A stretch of DNA of 64,000 nucleotides from assembly GCF_000463075.2 (NCBI RefSeq), contig NZ_AVAQ01000006.1:1-64000 (forward strand). Direction: 5' to 3'. The notes beneath the pieces were generated by a model. It did no database searches, was not told the origin of the DNA, and saw only the letters and a list, made by a program, of their open reading frames with translations. Shown here in pieces: positions 32,861-41,732 of this stretch (positions within the stretch are counted from its first letter, which is position 1; each line of letters opens with the position of its first letter). The position numbers and the translations under genes are program-made. The DNA is from Lactiplantibacillus plantarum EGD-AQ4. GTDB lineage: Bacteria; Bacillota; Bacilli; Lactobacillales; Lactobacillaceae.

Positions 32861-33691
32861 TTAAAATTCCTGATAAACAGCCGGATCTTGGTCATTCAAA
32901 CGACCATCTGCCCGACTCAGGCCATTAATCGTTGCCATATCAGCGTCACTGATTTCAAAGTCAAACACGTCAATGTTCCCTGCTTGACGGTTCGGTGTCG
33001 ACGACTTCGGAATTGGTAGCGTGCCGAGTTGTAACTCCCAGCGTAAGATCAGTTGGCCAACATTTTTGTGGTAGCGCGCCGCAATCGCTTTGAGTGTCTC
33101 ATTTTGTAGCATCTCACTCGCGCGACCAAGGGGACTCCAGTCCTGCGTTAAGATACCGTGCGCTTGGTCATAGTCCCGTTGTGCTTGTTGGTTGAAATAC
33201 GGGTGTAATTCGACCTGATTGATAACGGGTAGGACCCCGGTCTCTTTATCCAACCGATCTAAATGTTCCGGTAAGAAATTCGAGACCCCAATTGAACGAA
33301 TCAAGCCTAACTTCTGGGCGTCAATCAGTGCCTGCCAAGCTTCAACATAATGGTCTTCCTTCGGGTTGGGCCAGTGAATCAAATACAGATCATAATAATC
33401 GAGTCCGGCTCGATACAATGATTCTTGAATCGTATTGATGGCTTGCGTGTACGTGTGATGCCGCCCTGGTAGTTTGGACGAAATCAGCAACTCCGAGCGT
33501 GGCACGGATGAGCGACGAACCGCCTCACCCACGGCCCCTTCGTTTTCATAATTGAAGGCCGTATCTAGTAATCGATAGCCGCGGTCGATTGCAGAACCAA
33601 TCACCTGCACCCCGTGCGCACCATTCAGTTTATAAGTCCCAAAACCAATCTTCGGGACCGTCAATCCATCACGTAGCGTATAAGTTTCCAA
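32861..33691 (-). CDS. Aldo/keto reductase
   Basis: The 276-residue NADPH-dependent TIM-barrel reductase has GFGTYKLNG, LLDTAFNYENE (catalytic Asp and Tyr), the lysine in LISSKLPG, LIHWPNPK (catalytic His), GVSNF and the cofactor motif LPIPKSSTPNR. It is of the 2,5-diketogluconate reductase/YvgN type. Broad aldehydes are the usual substrates. It lies 43 bases from the glutathione peroxidase gene on the same strand, which hints at a shared oxidative or carbonyl stress role. Confidence 0.92.
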   Translation of the reverse strand: METYTLRDGLTVPKIGFGTYKLNGAHGVQVIGSAIDRGYRLLDTAFNYENEGAVGEAVRRSSVPRSELLISSKLPGRHHTYTQAINTIQESLYRAGLDYYDLYLIHWPNPKEDHYVEAWQALIDAQKLGLIRSIGVSNFLPEHLDRLDKETGVLPVINQVELHPYFNQQAQRDYDQAHGILTQDWSPLGRASEMLQNETLKAIAARYHKNVGQLILRWELQLGTLPIPKSSTPNRQAGNIDVFDFEISDADMATINGLSRADGRLNDQDPAVYQEF

Positions 33692-33734
33692 CTCAATCCA
33701 CTTCTTTCTTCAAAATTTTCAAAACAAAACCATA

Positions 33735-34220
33735 CTAATCTTCAGAACGGTCTGCCAAAGCATCGCGAATCGCAGCCTCAAACGTTGCTGGACGAGTCGT
33801 CGGCGCATATCGTTCAAGGACGCGACCATCGCGGCCAATCAAGAACTTGGTAAAGTTCCACTTGATGCGCCCATGTCCCGCCGCTTGTTTCAGATAAGTA
33901 AACAACGGGTCTGCCTGGTCACCATTGACCATCACGCGCTTCGTCATTGGGAAGGTGACGCCATAGTGCCGTTGACAATAGTCGTGGGTCTCCTCATCGT
34001 CAGCCTTTTCTTGATGAAATTGGTTAGACGGCAGGCCGAGCACCACTAATCCTTCTTGATGATACTTCTGATAAAGTTCTTCTAATCCTTTAAATTGCGG
34101 CGCCAAGCCACAGTTACTAGCCGTATTCACGATCAACAACACTTGCCCGCGATATTGCGACAAGTCGAGTGTCTCACCACTCATTTCCGTTTCGGTAAAG
34201 TCATACACTGATTCAGCCAT
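33735..34220 (-). CDS. Glutathione peroxidase family protein
   Basis: The 161-residue thioredoxin-fold peroxidase reduces peroxides, probably with thioredoxin as donor in this organism. Motifs are NTASNCGL (peroxidatic Cys about residue 36), GLPSNQF and WNFTKFLIGRDG, giving the Cys-Gln-Trp-Asn tetrad. Cys replaces selenocysteine. ATG 34220 has GGAGGG six bases away; the ATG six bases earlier touches that site. Confidence 0.93.
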   Translation of the reverse strand: MAESVYDFTETEMSGETLDLSQYRGQVLLIVNTASNCGLAPQFKGLEELYQKYHQEGLVVLGLPSNQFHQEKADDEETHDYCQRHYGVTFPMTKRVMVNGDQADPLFTYLKQAAGHGRIKWNFTKFLIGRDGRVLERYAPTTRPATFEAAIRDALADRSED

Positions 34221-34324
34221 CAACATCCCTCCTAAGAATATTAATCAATTGCCGTGCTTTAACCCTAGTAAACCACAAAATTGTGATTTTTCATCGTACT
34301 TTGCTTTGGTTTCTGGAAATTTGA

Positions 34325-34353
34325 TTGCACTCAACGTGATTATCCGTTACACT
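34325..34353 (+). promoter_or_regulatory. ykoE promoter
   Basis: -35 TTGCAC (34325-34330), 17 bases and -10 TACACT (34348-34353) place the start just before the TPP aptamer. Confidence 0.7.
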
Positions 34354-34365
34354 GAACGTATCATT

Positions 34366-34447
34366 CATAGCAACTGGGGTGCCATTGCGGCTGAGATAAT
34401 ACCCATTGAACCTGAATCTGGACAATGCCAGCGCAGGGAGCAATGCT
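34366..34447 (+). promoter_or_regulatory. TPP riboswitch (THI box)
   Basis: The conserved blocks ACTGGGGTGCC, GGCTGAGA, ATACCC, TTGAACCTGA, CTGGACAATGCCAGCG and AGGGAGCA occur in order. This is the thiamine pyrophosphate aptamer. With the terminator that follows, it should shut down ykoEDC when TPP is plentiful. Confidence 0.97.
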
Positions 34448-34478
34448 TTATTTGGGGAACCATCAATTCAGACTTAGC

Positions 34479-34512
34479 CGCCTGCCACTGTTACTTGTGG
34501 TGGGCGTTTTTT
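34479..34512 (+). terminator. Riboswitch-controlled terminator
   Basis: CGCC-GCCAC pairs with GTGG-GGCG and is followed by T6. It lies 32 bases after the aptamer and before the ykoE ribosome site. Confidence 0.85.
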
Positions 34513-34558
34513 GTCGCTTAGATGCGTGAATGACAAACTATTTTGGGAGGATTTAACA

Positions 34559-35128
34559 ATGAAATGGGTTAAATCATGGTACTTGAACGACATTATTTTG
34601 CTGGCCCTTATCGGGATTTTCTTTGGGGCGATTTTTATGGGGACCAACTTTGTTTATAACGTGCTGAGTGCAGCACTGACACCGTTTGGGCTCAGTGGCC
34701 TCGCCAACGAACTGCTCTTGGGCTTATGGTGCATGCCAGGGATGCTGGCGGGCTACCTGATTCGTTTAAAGGGTTCCGCCACCTTAGGCGAACTGCTCGC
34801 AGCGACGGTCGAAATGTTCTTTGGTGGCCAATGGGGTATCACGACCTTGATCTCGGGGATCGTTCAAGGGTTCGGTGCCGAACTTGGCTACATCGCAACC
34901 GGCTACAAACACTACGATTGGTTAGGATTAACGGCTGCGGCCGCTACGACTACACTGGTGACGTTTGGTTGGGACCTGGCTCGTAATGGCTATTTCAAAC
35001 TACAACTCTGGCTACTGATCTTATACTTAGTCGTGCGTTTCATTTCAATGTTCGTCTTCGGCGGTCTATTAACCAAGGCGATTACTGACTTACTTGATCG
35101 TAGTCACGTTCTCAAATCAACACATTAA
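34559..35128 (+). CDS. ykoE: ECF transporter S component for a thiamine precursor (YkoE)
   Basis: The 189-residue integral membrane protein binds the vitamin precursor, probably hydroxymethylpyrimidine, for ECF uptake. It has five to six helices and the family segment LWCMPGMLAGYLIRLKGSATLGELLAATVEMFFGGQWG (split here near residue 57). GGGAGG precedes ATG 34559. It is the first of three genes, with ykoD and ykoC, under a TPP riboswitch. Confidence 0.92.
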   Translation: MKWVKSWYLNDIILLALIGIFFGAIFMGTNFVYNVLSAALTPFGLSGLANELLLGLWCMPGMLAGYLIRLKGSATLGELLAATVEMFFGGQWGITTLISGIVQGFGAELGYIATGYKHYDWLGLTAAAATTTLVTFGWDLARNGYFKLQLWLLILYLVVRFISMFVFGGLLTKAITDLLDRSHVLKSTH

Positions 35129-35157
35129 TCTCGCACTTTGGTATGGAGGAATCAAGA

Positions 35158-36564
35158 ATGGCTCGTATCGCGCTGAACAACTTAACATATTCATATCCAC
35201 AGGCGCCGACACCCATTCTGGAACATGTTAATTTAACGTTACCGTCACAACAGTTCACCTTATTAACGGGGCCGTCGGGAACTGGCAAGTCAACGCTGCT
35301 TCAACTGATGGCGGGGGGCTTATCGCTAGCTGACGCGTCCGGCAGTATCACGTTTGACGGTCAATCATTAAACGACCTGCCCGCTAATCAACGCGCACGG
35401 CACGTCGCCATGATGTTTCAAAATCCGAATCAACAGTTTGCCATGGATACGGTCGAGCACGAATTGATTTTCGCATTGGAGAACCTACAAGTACCCCGCT
35501 CACAGATGATGGCACGATTGCGGCACGCACTAGCCTTCGTGGGGATTGAACACTTACAAGCGCGTCTCTTGAACCAGCTATCGGGTGGTGAAAAACAAAA
35601 GGTCGCGCTCGCCGTTATCGTAGCGATGGATAGTGATGTGATCTTGCTCGACGAACCCTTTGCCAGCGTGGACCCCGAAGCCCGCACCGGACTACTCGAA
35701 CGACTCGTTGAATTGCGCGACCAACACGGCAAAACGATTATTCTAGCTGACCACGACTTAGCGGGTTATGATCAGCTCGTGGACCAAGTAGTGCGGCTGA
35801 CGAATCACCAGTTAGTTCCCGTTGCCCAGTCCGAATGGCCACAGCTATTTGCGGCTTTTACTGACCAATCTCAGCGGGCGTGGACGGCACCGGAGCCAGT
35901 GACCAAGCCGTGCTTTCAATTGAATCAGGTGACCCTTTCGGCTGGTGACCGGGAACTGCTTGCACCCACGACGCGGCAACTGCTCGCCCACCATAACACG
36001 CTGATTACGGGTCCCAATGGTAGTGGCAAGTCGACACTCTTCGAAGCCCTCGTCCGCTTGCATGCATATGGCGGTGAGATTCGCTACAACGACACGCCAA
36101 TTGAGAAATTAAAACGAAAACGCTATGCGCGTCACGTGGCGTTATTGTTTCAAGACGCCGAAACCCAGTTTTTAAACATCACGGTCGCTGAAGAACTGGC
36201 GCAAAGTCAGCGTTATGCGTACGGTGACTACTTTACGCCCGAGCGGATTCAAGCCGCGCTCACCCAACTCAACTTAGCGGGACGTGACGACCAAATCATT
36301 TATACGCTGAGTGAGGGGCAGAAAAAGAAATTACAGATTTTATTAATGCTGATCATGCAGTCGCCAGTGCTCTTGATGGATGAACCGTTGAAAGGCTTGG
36401 ACTTACGCTCTGTTAACGCACTGGTGGCATTGCTGACTGAGACGCAGGCCACAACTAAGCAGACCTTGATCATTATCAGTCATCAATTGACCGGACTATT
36501 GCCGTTGATCGACTATCAGCTGCATTTTGAAAATCATCAGTTAGATTGGGTGGTGCGACCGTGA
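35158..36564 (+). CDS. ykoD: ECF/YkoD double ABC ATPase
   Basis: The 468-residue protein fuses two ATP-binding domains. Walker A motifs are GPSGTGKST (about residue 40) and GPNGSGKST (about residue 285). Signatures are LSGGEKQK and the divergent LSEGQKKK, and Walker B stretches are VILLDEPFASVD and VLLMDEPLKGLD. It powers the YkoE-YkoC transporter. Its stop overlaps the ykoC start (GTGA). Confidence 0.93.
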   Translation: MARIALNNLTYSYPQAPTPILEHVNLTLPSQQFTLLTGPSGTGKSTLLQLMAGGLSLADASGSITFDGQSLNDLPANQRARHVAMMFQNPNQQFAMDTVEHELIFALENLQVPRSQMMARLRHALAFVGIEHLQARLLNQLSGGEKQKVALAVIVAMDSDVILLDEPFASVDPEARTGLLERLVELRDQHGKTIILADHDLAGYDQLVDQVVRLTNHQLVPVAQSEWPQLFAAFTDQSQRAWTAPEPVTKPCFQLNQVTLSAGDRELLAPTTRQLLAHHNTLITGPNGSGKSTLFEALVRLHAYGGEIRYNDTPIEKLKRKRYARHVALLFQDAETQFLNITVAEELAQSQRYAYGDYFTPERIQAALTQLNLAGRDDQIIYTLSEGQKKKLQILLMLIMQSPVLLMDEPLKGLDLRSVNALVALLTETQATTKQTLIIISHQLTGLLPLIDYQLHFENHQLDWVVRP

Positions 36565-37220
36565 ATCCAAGTATGAAATTATTATTATTACTGATTATCG
36601 CGTTAGAAATTTCATTCACGACCATCGTTAGTCTCAACGTCGCACTGGTGATCCTAGCCATCATTTATTTATTGGCACACCGGACCCGGCTACGAACACT
36701 AGGCTGGTTAGTCCTATTACCATTGTTGCCAGCGATTGGCTTGTGGAGTACGCAATATATTAACGGCAGTGGCGACCGGACGTTGATGGCTTGGGTACTG
36801 TTCACTAGAATTTACGCCTTCGTCTTCACCGGTGCGACGTTTACACTCACGACCGACGTTCTACAACTGACCGACTCGCTGGAACAAAATTGGCACATGC
36901 CGGCCAAATTTGCCTATGGCGTCTTGGCTGCTTACAACCTGGTGCCGCGAATCCGCCACGAAGTTCAGGTGATTCGCGCCGCGGGACTGATGCGTGGTCA
37001 AGTGCTCTCCTTTTGGTCACCACAGCTCTACTTCAAAGCCATCTTAATCTCGATCAACTGGTCGCAAAATCTGGCACAGGCGATGCGTTCACACGGATTC
37101 GTTGAGGACGCGCCTCGGACCCACTACCGCCAGATCCCACTCACCAAGGTGGACTGGGCTATCGTGATTACGGGCGTCATTTTATTACAAATCGGCGTCT
37201 TCGTGATTCCGTGGACTTAA
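36561..37220 (+). CDS. ykoC: ECF transporter T component (YkoC)
   Basis: The 219-residue membrane coupling protein has five helices and the cytoplasmic coupling motif with Ala-Arg-Gly-like sequences (VIRAAGLMRGQ; AQAMRSHGF). GTG 36561 overlaps the ykoD stop, so translation is coupled. It completes the thiamine-precursor uptake operon. Confidence 0.9.
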   Translation: MNPSMKLLLLLIIALEISFTTIVSLNVALVILAIIYLLAHRTRLRTLGWLVLLPLLPAIGLWSTQYINGSGDRTLMAWVLFTRIYAFVFTGATFTLTTDVLQLTDSLEQNWHMPAKFAYGVLAAYNLVPRIRHEVQVIRAAGLMRGQVLSFWSPQLYFKAILISINWSQNLAQAMRSHGFVEDAPRTHYRQIPLTKVDWAIVITGVILLQIGVFVIPWT

Positions 37221-37229
37221 CTATCATCT

Positions 37230-37271
37230 AAAGGCCGCCCAACTAGCATTATGACTAGTTGGGCGGCCTTT
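37230..37271. terminator. Terminator between ykoC and the ABC-F gene
   Basis: A 17-bp perfect stem, AAAGGCCGCCCAACTAG with CTAGTTGGGCGGCCTTT, serves both convergent genes. Confidence 0.92.
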
Positions 37272-37273
37272 GA

Positions 37274-38794
37274 TCATGCTTTTAATTGATCGATTTGGTG
37301 CTTTAATGCTTGAATTTCGGCGGTCGTTGCCGTTGGATCCATCATCAGCTGGTCATATTTGAATTGCAGAACGGTGATATCTGCTTCCGCAGGTTTAGGT
37401 GCTACGGCGACCTGAGCCAAATCAAGCAGTTGCTGGTTGGTCAACTGTAAGGTCCGCGTCGCCACAGCATCTCGAAATGACTGGTCATGCGAGACGAACA
37501 GAACGGTGCCCGGATAGTCTTGTAGGTAGGCCGCTAACGCTTCCAGTGCGTCGACATCCAGATAGTTGGTCGGTTCATCAAGCATTAACACGTTATATTG
37601 TCCGACTAAGATGGCGACTAACTGGAGCTTCACCAGTTCGCCACCGCTCAATGCGGCCACTTGTTGCTGATAAAAACGGGCAGGTAAGCCGAGCGCCCCC
37701 ATGACGTTACGAATCGTTTGGTCCGGTAATTGGCTTGCTCGCCGGACCGTCTCCCAGACAGAACGCTCGCCATCCAGCATCGTCATATCTTGATTGAAGA
37801 CGCCGACTTTGGCAGCCGGCGCTAACGTTAACCCGGGGACTCGCCGGGACAGTATCGCCTGTAAAAAGGTTGTCTTGCCGCTGCCATTGGGACCCACGAT
37901 TGCGACTCGTTCATGGGGCAGCACTTGAAAATCGGCGTGCGTCAACAACGTTTTGCCATATTGCTTCAACGTCACGTTAAGGCCCGTCACAACGGTCTTC
38001 CCCGTAAAACTCGGAAAGTCAGTTGCCACTAATTTAAACCCTCGTTGCGTCAATGGTTTGGCGACTTGTGGTTCGTGTGCCCCCCGTTCGACCATTCGCT
38101 TCGCCGTCCGCTCCATCTTGGCCGCCGTCGCTTCTCGTAAGGATTTCGTTTTGGACCGCTCGGCCGCCGACATCCGCCGATTGCCTTTTCGAATCCGCTG
38201 AGCCTTTTCATGACGCTGTTGTTGCGCCGCTAACAAGTCACGTTGATGGCGCATCTGGCGTTGATACGCCACTTCCTGCGTCTGCCGTTGTTGGTCGCGG
38301 ACCTCACGATAATGCGCATAATTACCCGCATAGGCTTGAACCTGCTGGTCTTCAAACGCCCACGTCTGGTTGGTCACCGCATCCAACAAGTGACGGTCAT
38401 GTGAGATCAACATTAAGAGACCGCGAAACTCTTCCAGTTGCGCAATCAGCCACTGTTGATGCGCCTCATCCAAGTTTGACGACGGCTCATCTAAAATCAA
38501 GATTTCCGGCCGGGCACTCAAGGCTTGGCGGATTCTGGACATCATTGCTTGGCCGCCACTCTGATCGAGTGCCGGAGCCAATTGCGGCACATAGCTGACG
38601 GGCGCATCCGTCACCAGTTGCCCACGGTAATCGGTATCTGCTCCGGTAATCAAATGGGCGAGCGTTGATTTTCCCGTCCCATTACGACCAACCACCCCAA
38701 TCTTATTACCGGCGGTCGCCACCAAGTGGTCAATCGTAAATAGTGACCGTCCCGCCACATTTTTTTGAATCTTCGTTAAATTAATCATTGTCAT
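37274..38794 (-). CDS. ABC-F family ATPase (ribosome protection type)
   Basis: The 506-residue soluble protein has two ABC domains and no membrane part. Walker A GRNGTGKST and GPNGSGKTT and Walker B ILILDEPSSNLD and NVLMLDEPTNYLD are present. A highly basic interdomain linker with QQQRHEKAQRIRKGNRRMSA occupies about residues 165-240. The first signature is degenerate (QSGGQAMMSRIRQAL). ABC-F proteins bind the ribosomal E site and either rescue stalls or give resistance to antibiotics. The regulated leader upstream favours a drug-induced role. It lies opposite the ykoC gene. Confidence 0.88.
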   Translation of the reverse strand: MTMINLTKIQKNVAGRSLFTIDHLVATAGNKIGVVGRNGTGKSTLAHLITGADTDYRGQLVTDAPVSYVPQLAPALDQSGGQAMMSRIRQALSARPEILILDEPSSNLDEAHQQWLIAQLEEFRGLLMLISHDRHLLDAVTNQTWAFEDQQVQAYAGNYAHYREVRDQQRQTQEVAYQRQMRHQRDLLAAQQQRHEKAQRIRKGNRRMSAAERSKTKSLREATAAKMERTAKRMVERGAHEPQVAKPLTQRGFKLVATDFPSFTGKTVVTGLNVTLKQYGKTLLTHADFQVLPHERVAIVGPNGSGKTTFLQAILSRRVPGLTLAPAAKVGVFNQDMTMLDGERSVWETVRRASQLPDQTIRNVMGALGLPARFYQQQVAALSGGELVKLQLVAILVGQYNVLMLDEPTNYLDVDALEALAAYLQDYPGTVLFVSHDQSFRDAVATRTLQLTNQQLLDLAQVAVAPKPAEADITVLQFKYDQLMMDPTATTAEIQALKHQIDQLKA

Positions 38795-38849
38795 TGATCA
38801 ACATCCCCTTTACTGCAGGGATTAATTGCCCATCATGCTTTGCGGACAC

Positions 38850-38986
38850 AAAAAAACGCCCTCAAATCATGAGACCGCTGACCATCGATTTTCAGCCAGC
38901 ACCTCTAATTAATCCCAAAACGGACAGTCCACCCCTTCACATCGGGCTGGTGACTGTTCAGTTACTAGAATTAATTAGTTGCGCAT
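38850..38986 (-). promoter_or_regulatory. Leader RNA with attenuator for the ABC-F gene
   Basis: From a start near 39016, a leader of about 220 bases carries the hairpin GAACAGTCACC/GGTGGACTGTCC, a second GCTGGC/GGTCAGC hairpin, and a terminator-like CTCA/TGAG stem (38857-38877) ending in seven T (38850-38856). The arrangement resembles attenuators of inducible ABC-F genes. Confidence 0.55.
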
Positions 38987-39010
38987 CGGCTGAATACCTC
39001 GTATTTTCAT
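38975..39010 (-). CDS. Possible leader peptide of the ABC-F gene
   Basis: An 11-codon frame, MKIRGIQPMRN, lies ahead of the attenuator hairpins. Its second Met (38986) has GAGGT nine bases upstream, so the product could be only MRN. In known ABC-F and erm leaders, drug-stalled ribosomes on such peptides relieve termination. This is a plausible parallel, not proven. Confidence 0.35.
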   Translation of the reverse strand: MKIRGIQPMRN

Positions 39011-39022
39011 AAGTTACTTTGT

Positions 39023-39051
39023 AGATTAGCATGTTTATTTTTATTTTGCAA
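39023..39051 (-). promoter_or_regulatory. Promoter of the ABC-F leader
   Basis: On the minus strand -35 TTGCAA (39046-39051), 17 bases and -10 TAATCT (39023-39028). Confidence 0.65.
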
Positions 39052-39116
39052 GGACCGACTTACGGATTGTCTTCAGGTCCAACTTTCAGTAAACTAGAAT
39101 TACTTTCAGAAAGCGG

Positions 39117-39509
39117 GTGTCAGCATTGAAAAAAACCATCGCCATCGCCGCCTTCGCCATTCTAGGTGGCGGGTTGCGAGAAGCGCTCAGCCTCCTCGTC
39201 ACCTGGCCACAACACTTCTGGATCACGTGCCTGATCAACATCGTCGGCGCCTTTGTCCTGAGTCTGATTACGACGCTGCTACCAGCCCGTTTACCGGTCT
39301 CTGAGGCCATCATTACGGGCATGAGCGTTGGGCTGATTGGCAGTTTCACCACCTTCTCGACCTTCACTTACGAAACGCTACAGAGCTATCAAAGTGGTCA
39401 TAGCGTTTTGGCGTTGCTGTCTATTTTTGTCAGCATCGGACTGGGGCTACTGGCGGGATTAGCCGGAAACTTGCTCAGTGAATACTGGTTACCGGAGGGT
39501 GAGGCGTAA
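39117..39509 (+). CDS. crcB: Fluoride channel CrcB/FluC, subunit 1
   Basis: The 130-residue four-helix protein is a fluoride exporter half. It has the GGGLREALS start, the NIVGAFVLSLITT helix and the signature GLIGSFTTFSTFTYET, which lines the fluoride path. It overlaps the second crcB by one base (TAATG); such pairs form heterodimers. The start is uncertain: GTG 39117 or TTG 39126, both with weak sites. No fluoride riboswitch was seen upstream. Confidence 0.9.
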   Translation: MSALKKTIAIAAFAILGGGLREALSLLVTWPQHFWITCLINIVGAFVLSLITTLLPARLPVSEAIITGMSVGLIGSFTTFSTFTYETLQSYQSGHSVLALLSIFVSIGLGLLAGLAGNLLSEYWLPEGEA

Positions 39510-39862
39510 TGTTTAGTTTAGTCTTATTAGCTGGCGGCGGGGCTGCATTCGGAGCACTCGGCCGCTACGGCATCATGCAGTTGGCACGGCCACTCAATCA
39601 GCGGTGGTCCTTACCAGTGGCGACACTTTTTATCAACTTGACTGGCGCCTTCCTGCTGGGGTGGATTCTGACAAGCCCACTCTCTGGACACTGGCAAGTC
39701 TTCTTGGGCACTGGCATCATGGGCGGCTACACCACGTTCTCAACGATGATCAACGAAATCGTCTTACTCAGTCGCCACCAGCATCGGCGCGTCGCCGGGC
39801 TATACTTAGCCCTTAGCTTGATTGGCGGCTTATTACTCGTCTACTTAGGCACCCGCTGTTAA
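39509..39862 (+). CDS. crcB: Fluoride channel CrcB/FluC, subunit 2
   Basis: The 117-residue partner has GAAFGALGRYGIMQ, LFINLTGAFLLGW and GIMGGYTTFSTMINE, all FluC signatures. ATG 39509 overlaps the stop of the first subunit. The two differ in length and sequence, as in heterodimeric Flucs of Gram-positive bacteria. Confidence 0.92.
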   Translation: MFSLVLLAGGGAAFGALGRYGIMQLARPLNQRWSLPVATLFINLTGAFLLGWILTSPLSGHWQVFLGTGIMGGYTTFSTMINEIVLLSRHQHRRVAGLYLALSLIGGLLLVYLGTRC

Positions 39863-39950
39863 TCTTAATACGCGTGGCGCGGTCTTTTAAACTATCATAT
39901 CGGTCAGCGAGCCTGCAGGTGCACTGCTTCTACACCACAATCATCAAAAT

Positions 39951-39985
39951 GGCCGCCTCAGTGATTCGAGGCGGCCTTAGATTTT
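39951..39985 (+). terminator. Terminator of the crcB pair; left bound of the AT-rich island
   Basis: GGCCGCCTC pairs with GAGGCGGCC. A nearly identical hairpin lies at 44365-44388 on the far side of the AT-rich island. Confidence 0.85.
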
Positions 39986-40107
39986 ATCCTTGGCAACAGA
40001 AAAGTCTTCAAGATTGTGGACCTGGATGAAGCTTGACCATTTCTGCAAGTAACGCAAGGAAAGACCTTATCGAATAAATTAGTGCGCGCTGGTCGAGCAA
40101 TGAGGAT

Positions 40108-40296
40108 TTGAAATTTGTGGAGTTAGTGGATCCGTTTTATACAGAAGATGGAAACAATATTCTGATGAATGTGAATGTAAAATATCTTGATAGTCTATCA
40201 AAAGTAACCCGCTTTTTTCAATATAAATTAAGATTGAAAAAGAATGGTACTTGGGTAATTACTGAACTCAAATATAAGAAAAACGTATTATTGTAG
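40108..40296 (+). pseudogene. Remnant of a conjugation-type (TcpC/NTF2-like) protein C-terminus
   Basis: The 62-residue frame reads like the last part of a longer protein, with NVNVKYLDSLSKVTRFFQYK and LRLKKNGTWVITELKYKK, a beta-rich pattern seen in NTF2-like C-termini of Tn916-type TcpC/Orf13 proteins. It has no ribosome site and its base use is AT-rich. Family placement is by eye and tentative. Confidence 0.45.
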
Positions 40297-40400
40297 AAAG
40301 TGATTTATATGGTGAATGGACCGTTACGTAATTTTGAGGGACTCATGAATTAAACTTCGATTCATGAGTCCCTTAAAATTGTCTTTCGTAAAGCTATATT

Positions 40401-40880
40401 TTACATTTTCTTTAACATAAAACTACTATTCCAATCAACAGCTCCATTTTCTATGGTTTCTAATTCTAGTAAGTCACTAATGCAAATGTTATTTAATTCG
40501 TTTTTAAAAGCTGATTCACCTTTATCTATCGTATTAAAAACTAATTCCTCACTTTTAATCGTATGTGTCTTATTAGGAAATATTTTTCTAGCAAGATGTG
40601 ATTTGGAGTAATCAATTATTTTGTCACCTTCAATTGCAATCAGAACATCTAATAATGTAGTTTCTTTAATTGACTGCTTTAATTTGAAACCGCCATCTTT
40701 ACTAGCATTGGATGATATTAAACCTTTTACAACTAATTTACGTAATGTTTTTTTTAATGATGAATCAGAGACTTCTAAAATTTGACTCATAACATTGCTT
40801 TTTAATGATTTATGATCCTTTTGTGTAGCTAGTAATAATAGAACGTAGATTGCTTGTTCATAGTTTTTACTAATTTTCAT
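40401..40880 (-). CDS. Rrf2 family regulator
   Basis: The 159-residue protein begins with an Rrf2-type winged helix (YEQAIYVLLLLATQKDHKSL; VSDSSLKKTLRKLVVKGLIS; then DGGFKLKQS in the wing). It has a divergent C-terminal part with only one Cys (NNICIS), so no Fe-S cluster is implied. It overlaps the upstream SDR gene by 11 bases, and ATG 40880 has AGAAGG. It probably binds the TATCYATAGATA repeats near 41502 and 41704. Confidence 0.82.
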   Translation of the reverse strand: MKISKNYEQAIYVLLLLATQKDHKSLKSNVMSQILEVSDSSLKKTLRKLVVKGLISSNASKDGGFKLKQSIKETTLLDVLIAIEGDKIIDYSKSHLARKIFPNKTHTIKSEELVFNTIDKGESAFKNELNNICISDLLELETIENGAVDWNSSFMLKKM

Positions 40881-41460
40881 ATTCATCCTTCTCGCTATCC
40901 AATAACTTGTTTATTAATTCCTCGCTAACAGAATTTACATTTATAGGTTTCATTTTTTTTGAAAATACACCTAATATCCTAAGAAGAGGAACAATTTTTG
41001 ATAAATTATCATTTCTATCATTTCCATAAACTAAAGTAGGTTCCACATATTCGTGTCTAATTGTACTCTGACTAAGAGACTTGATAATATCTTTTTTTGT
41101 TTTTAAGAAGTGGTTAGGTCCTAATAGCCCACCAATATACCCCATGGCTCTTACACTTTTTTCTTCAGCAATTCTTTTCATCACTTCAGCAGGCTGATTA
41201 TTAATCTTGTAAGATTCATTCGGATTCTTTTCAGGATGACCAATAAAGTCAACGATATAGTCAATTTTATCTGGTAGCACTTTTATGACAGCGTCATAAA
41301 TTGAAGCATCAGCGGATAGGTTAGTAAGATTATCTGAAACAAGGTCATTATTCCCGCTTCTTGAAACGATATAGAAATGTGCACTAGGGTCAACATCTCT
41401 CCATAGACGTGTGACAGATCTTCCTATATAGCCATTACCACCCAATAATACAATATTCAT
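40870..41460 (-). CDS. NAD(P)-binding SDR/NmrA-like protein
   Basis: The 196-residue Rossmann protein has the cofactor loop LLGGNGYIGRSVTRLW, an acidic Asp after strand 3 region and VEPTLVYGND in the later part, as in atypical short-chain dehydrogenases. The usual YxxxK is not evident, so it may bind cofactor without classic catalysis. GGAG precedes ATG 41460. It shares a divergent promoter region with the lactonase-like gene. Confidence 0.8.
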   Translation of the reverse strand: MNIVLLGGNGYIGRSVTRLWRDVDPSAHFYIVSRSGNNDLVSDNLTNLSADASIYDAVIKVLPDKIDYIVDFIGHPEKNPNESYKINNQPAEVMKRIAEEKSVRAMGYIGGLLGPNHFLKTKKDIIKSLSQSTIRHEYVEPTLVYGNDRNDNLSKIVPLLRILGVFSKKMKPINVNSVSEELINKLLDSEKDEYEN

Positions 41461-41501
41461 GATAAAATCTCCAATCCATATTCCGCTTTATGGAAATTAT
41501 A

Positions 41502-41513
41502 TATCTATAGATA
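41502..41513. promoter_or_regulatory. Palindrome, probable Rrf2 operator (SDR side)
   Basis: TATCTATAGATA is a perfect 12-bp palindrome 41 bases before the SDR start. Related half-sites occur at 41704-41732. Confidence 0.6.
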
Positions 41514-41703
41514 AAAAAAGTAAACGGATTGGCCGAAAAACATACAATAATTAAAGAATAAACAGTTATCAGCTTTTAAAGCTATTACTGCTTGAACATA
41601 CAATTTATACCATGTCAGATACTTCTCGCTTTTTTAGGCTTCGATTACTAATTTTAACAAAAGTAAATTTCAATGTTATCAGCTCTCATCCTTGACAATT
41701 AAA

Positions 41704-41732
41704 TATCCATAGATATAATATATCCATAGAAC
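41704..41732. promoter_or_regulatory. Two palindromic half-repeats, probable Rrf2 operators (lactonase side)
   Basis: TATCCATAGATA (41704-41715) and TATCCATAGA (41721-41730) repeat the same core within the promoter area of the gene at 41797. Three similar sites in one divergent region suggest co-regulation. Confidence 0.6.

Noticed and set aside
34325-34447. T-box or SAM riboswitch before ykoE
   Set aside because: The conserved blocks are those of the TPP aptamer and the genes fit thiamine precursor uptake.
39060-39116. Fluoride riboswitch before crcB
   Set aside because: The GGNGATGG...GTTCGCC core could not be found.
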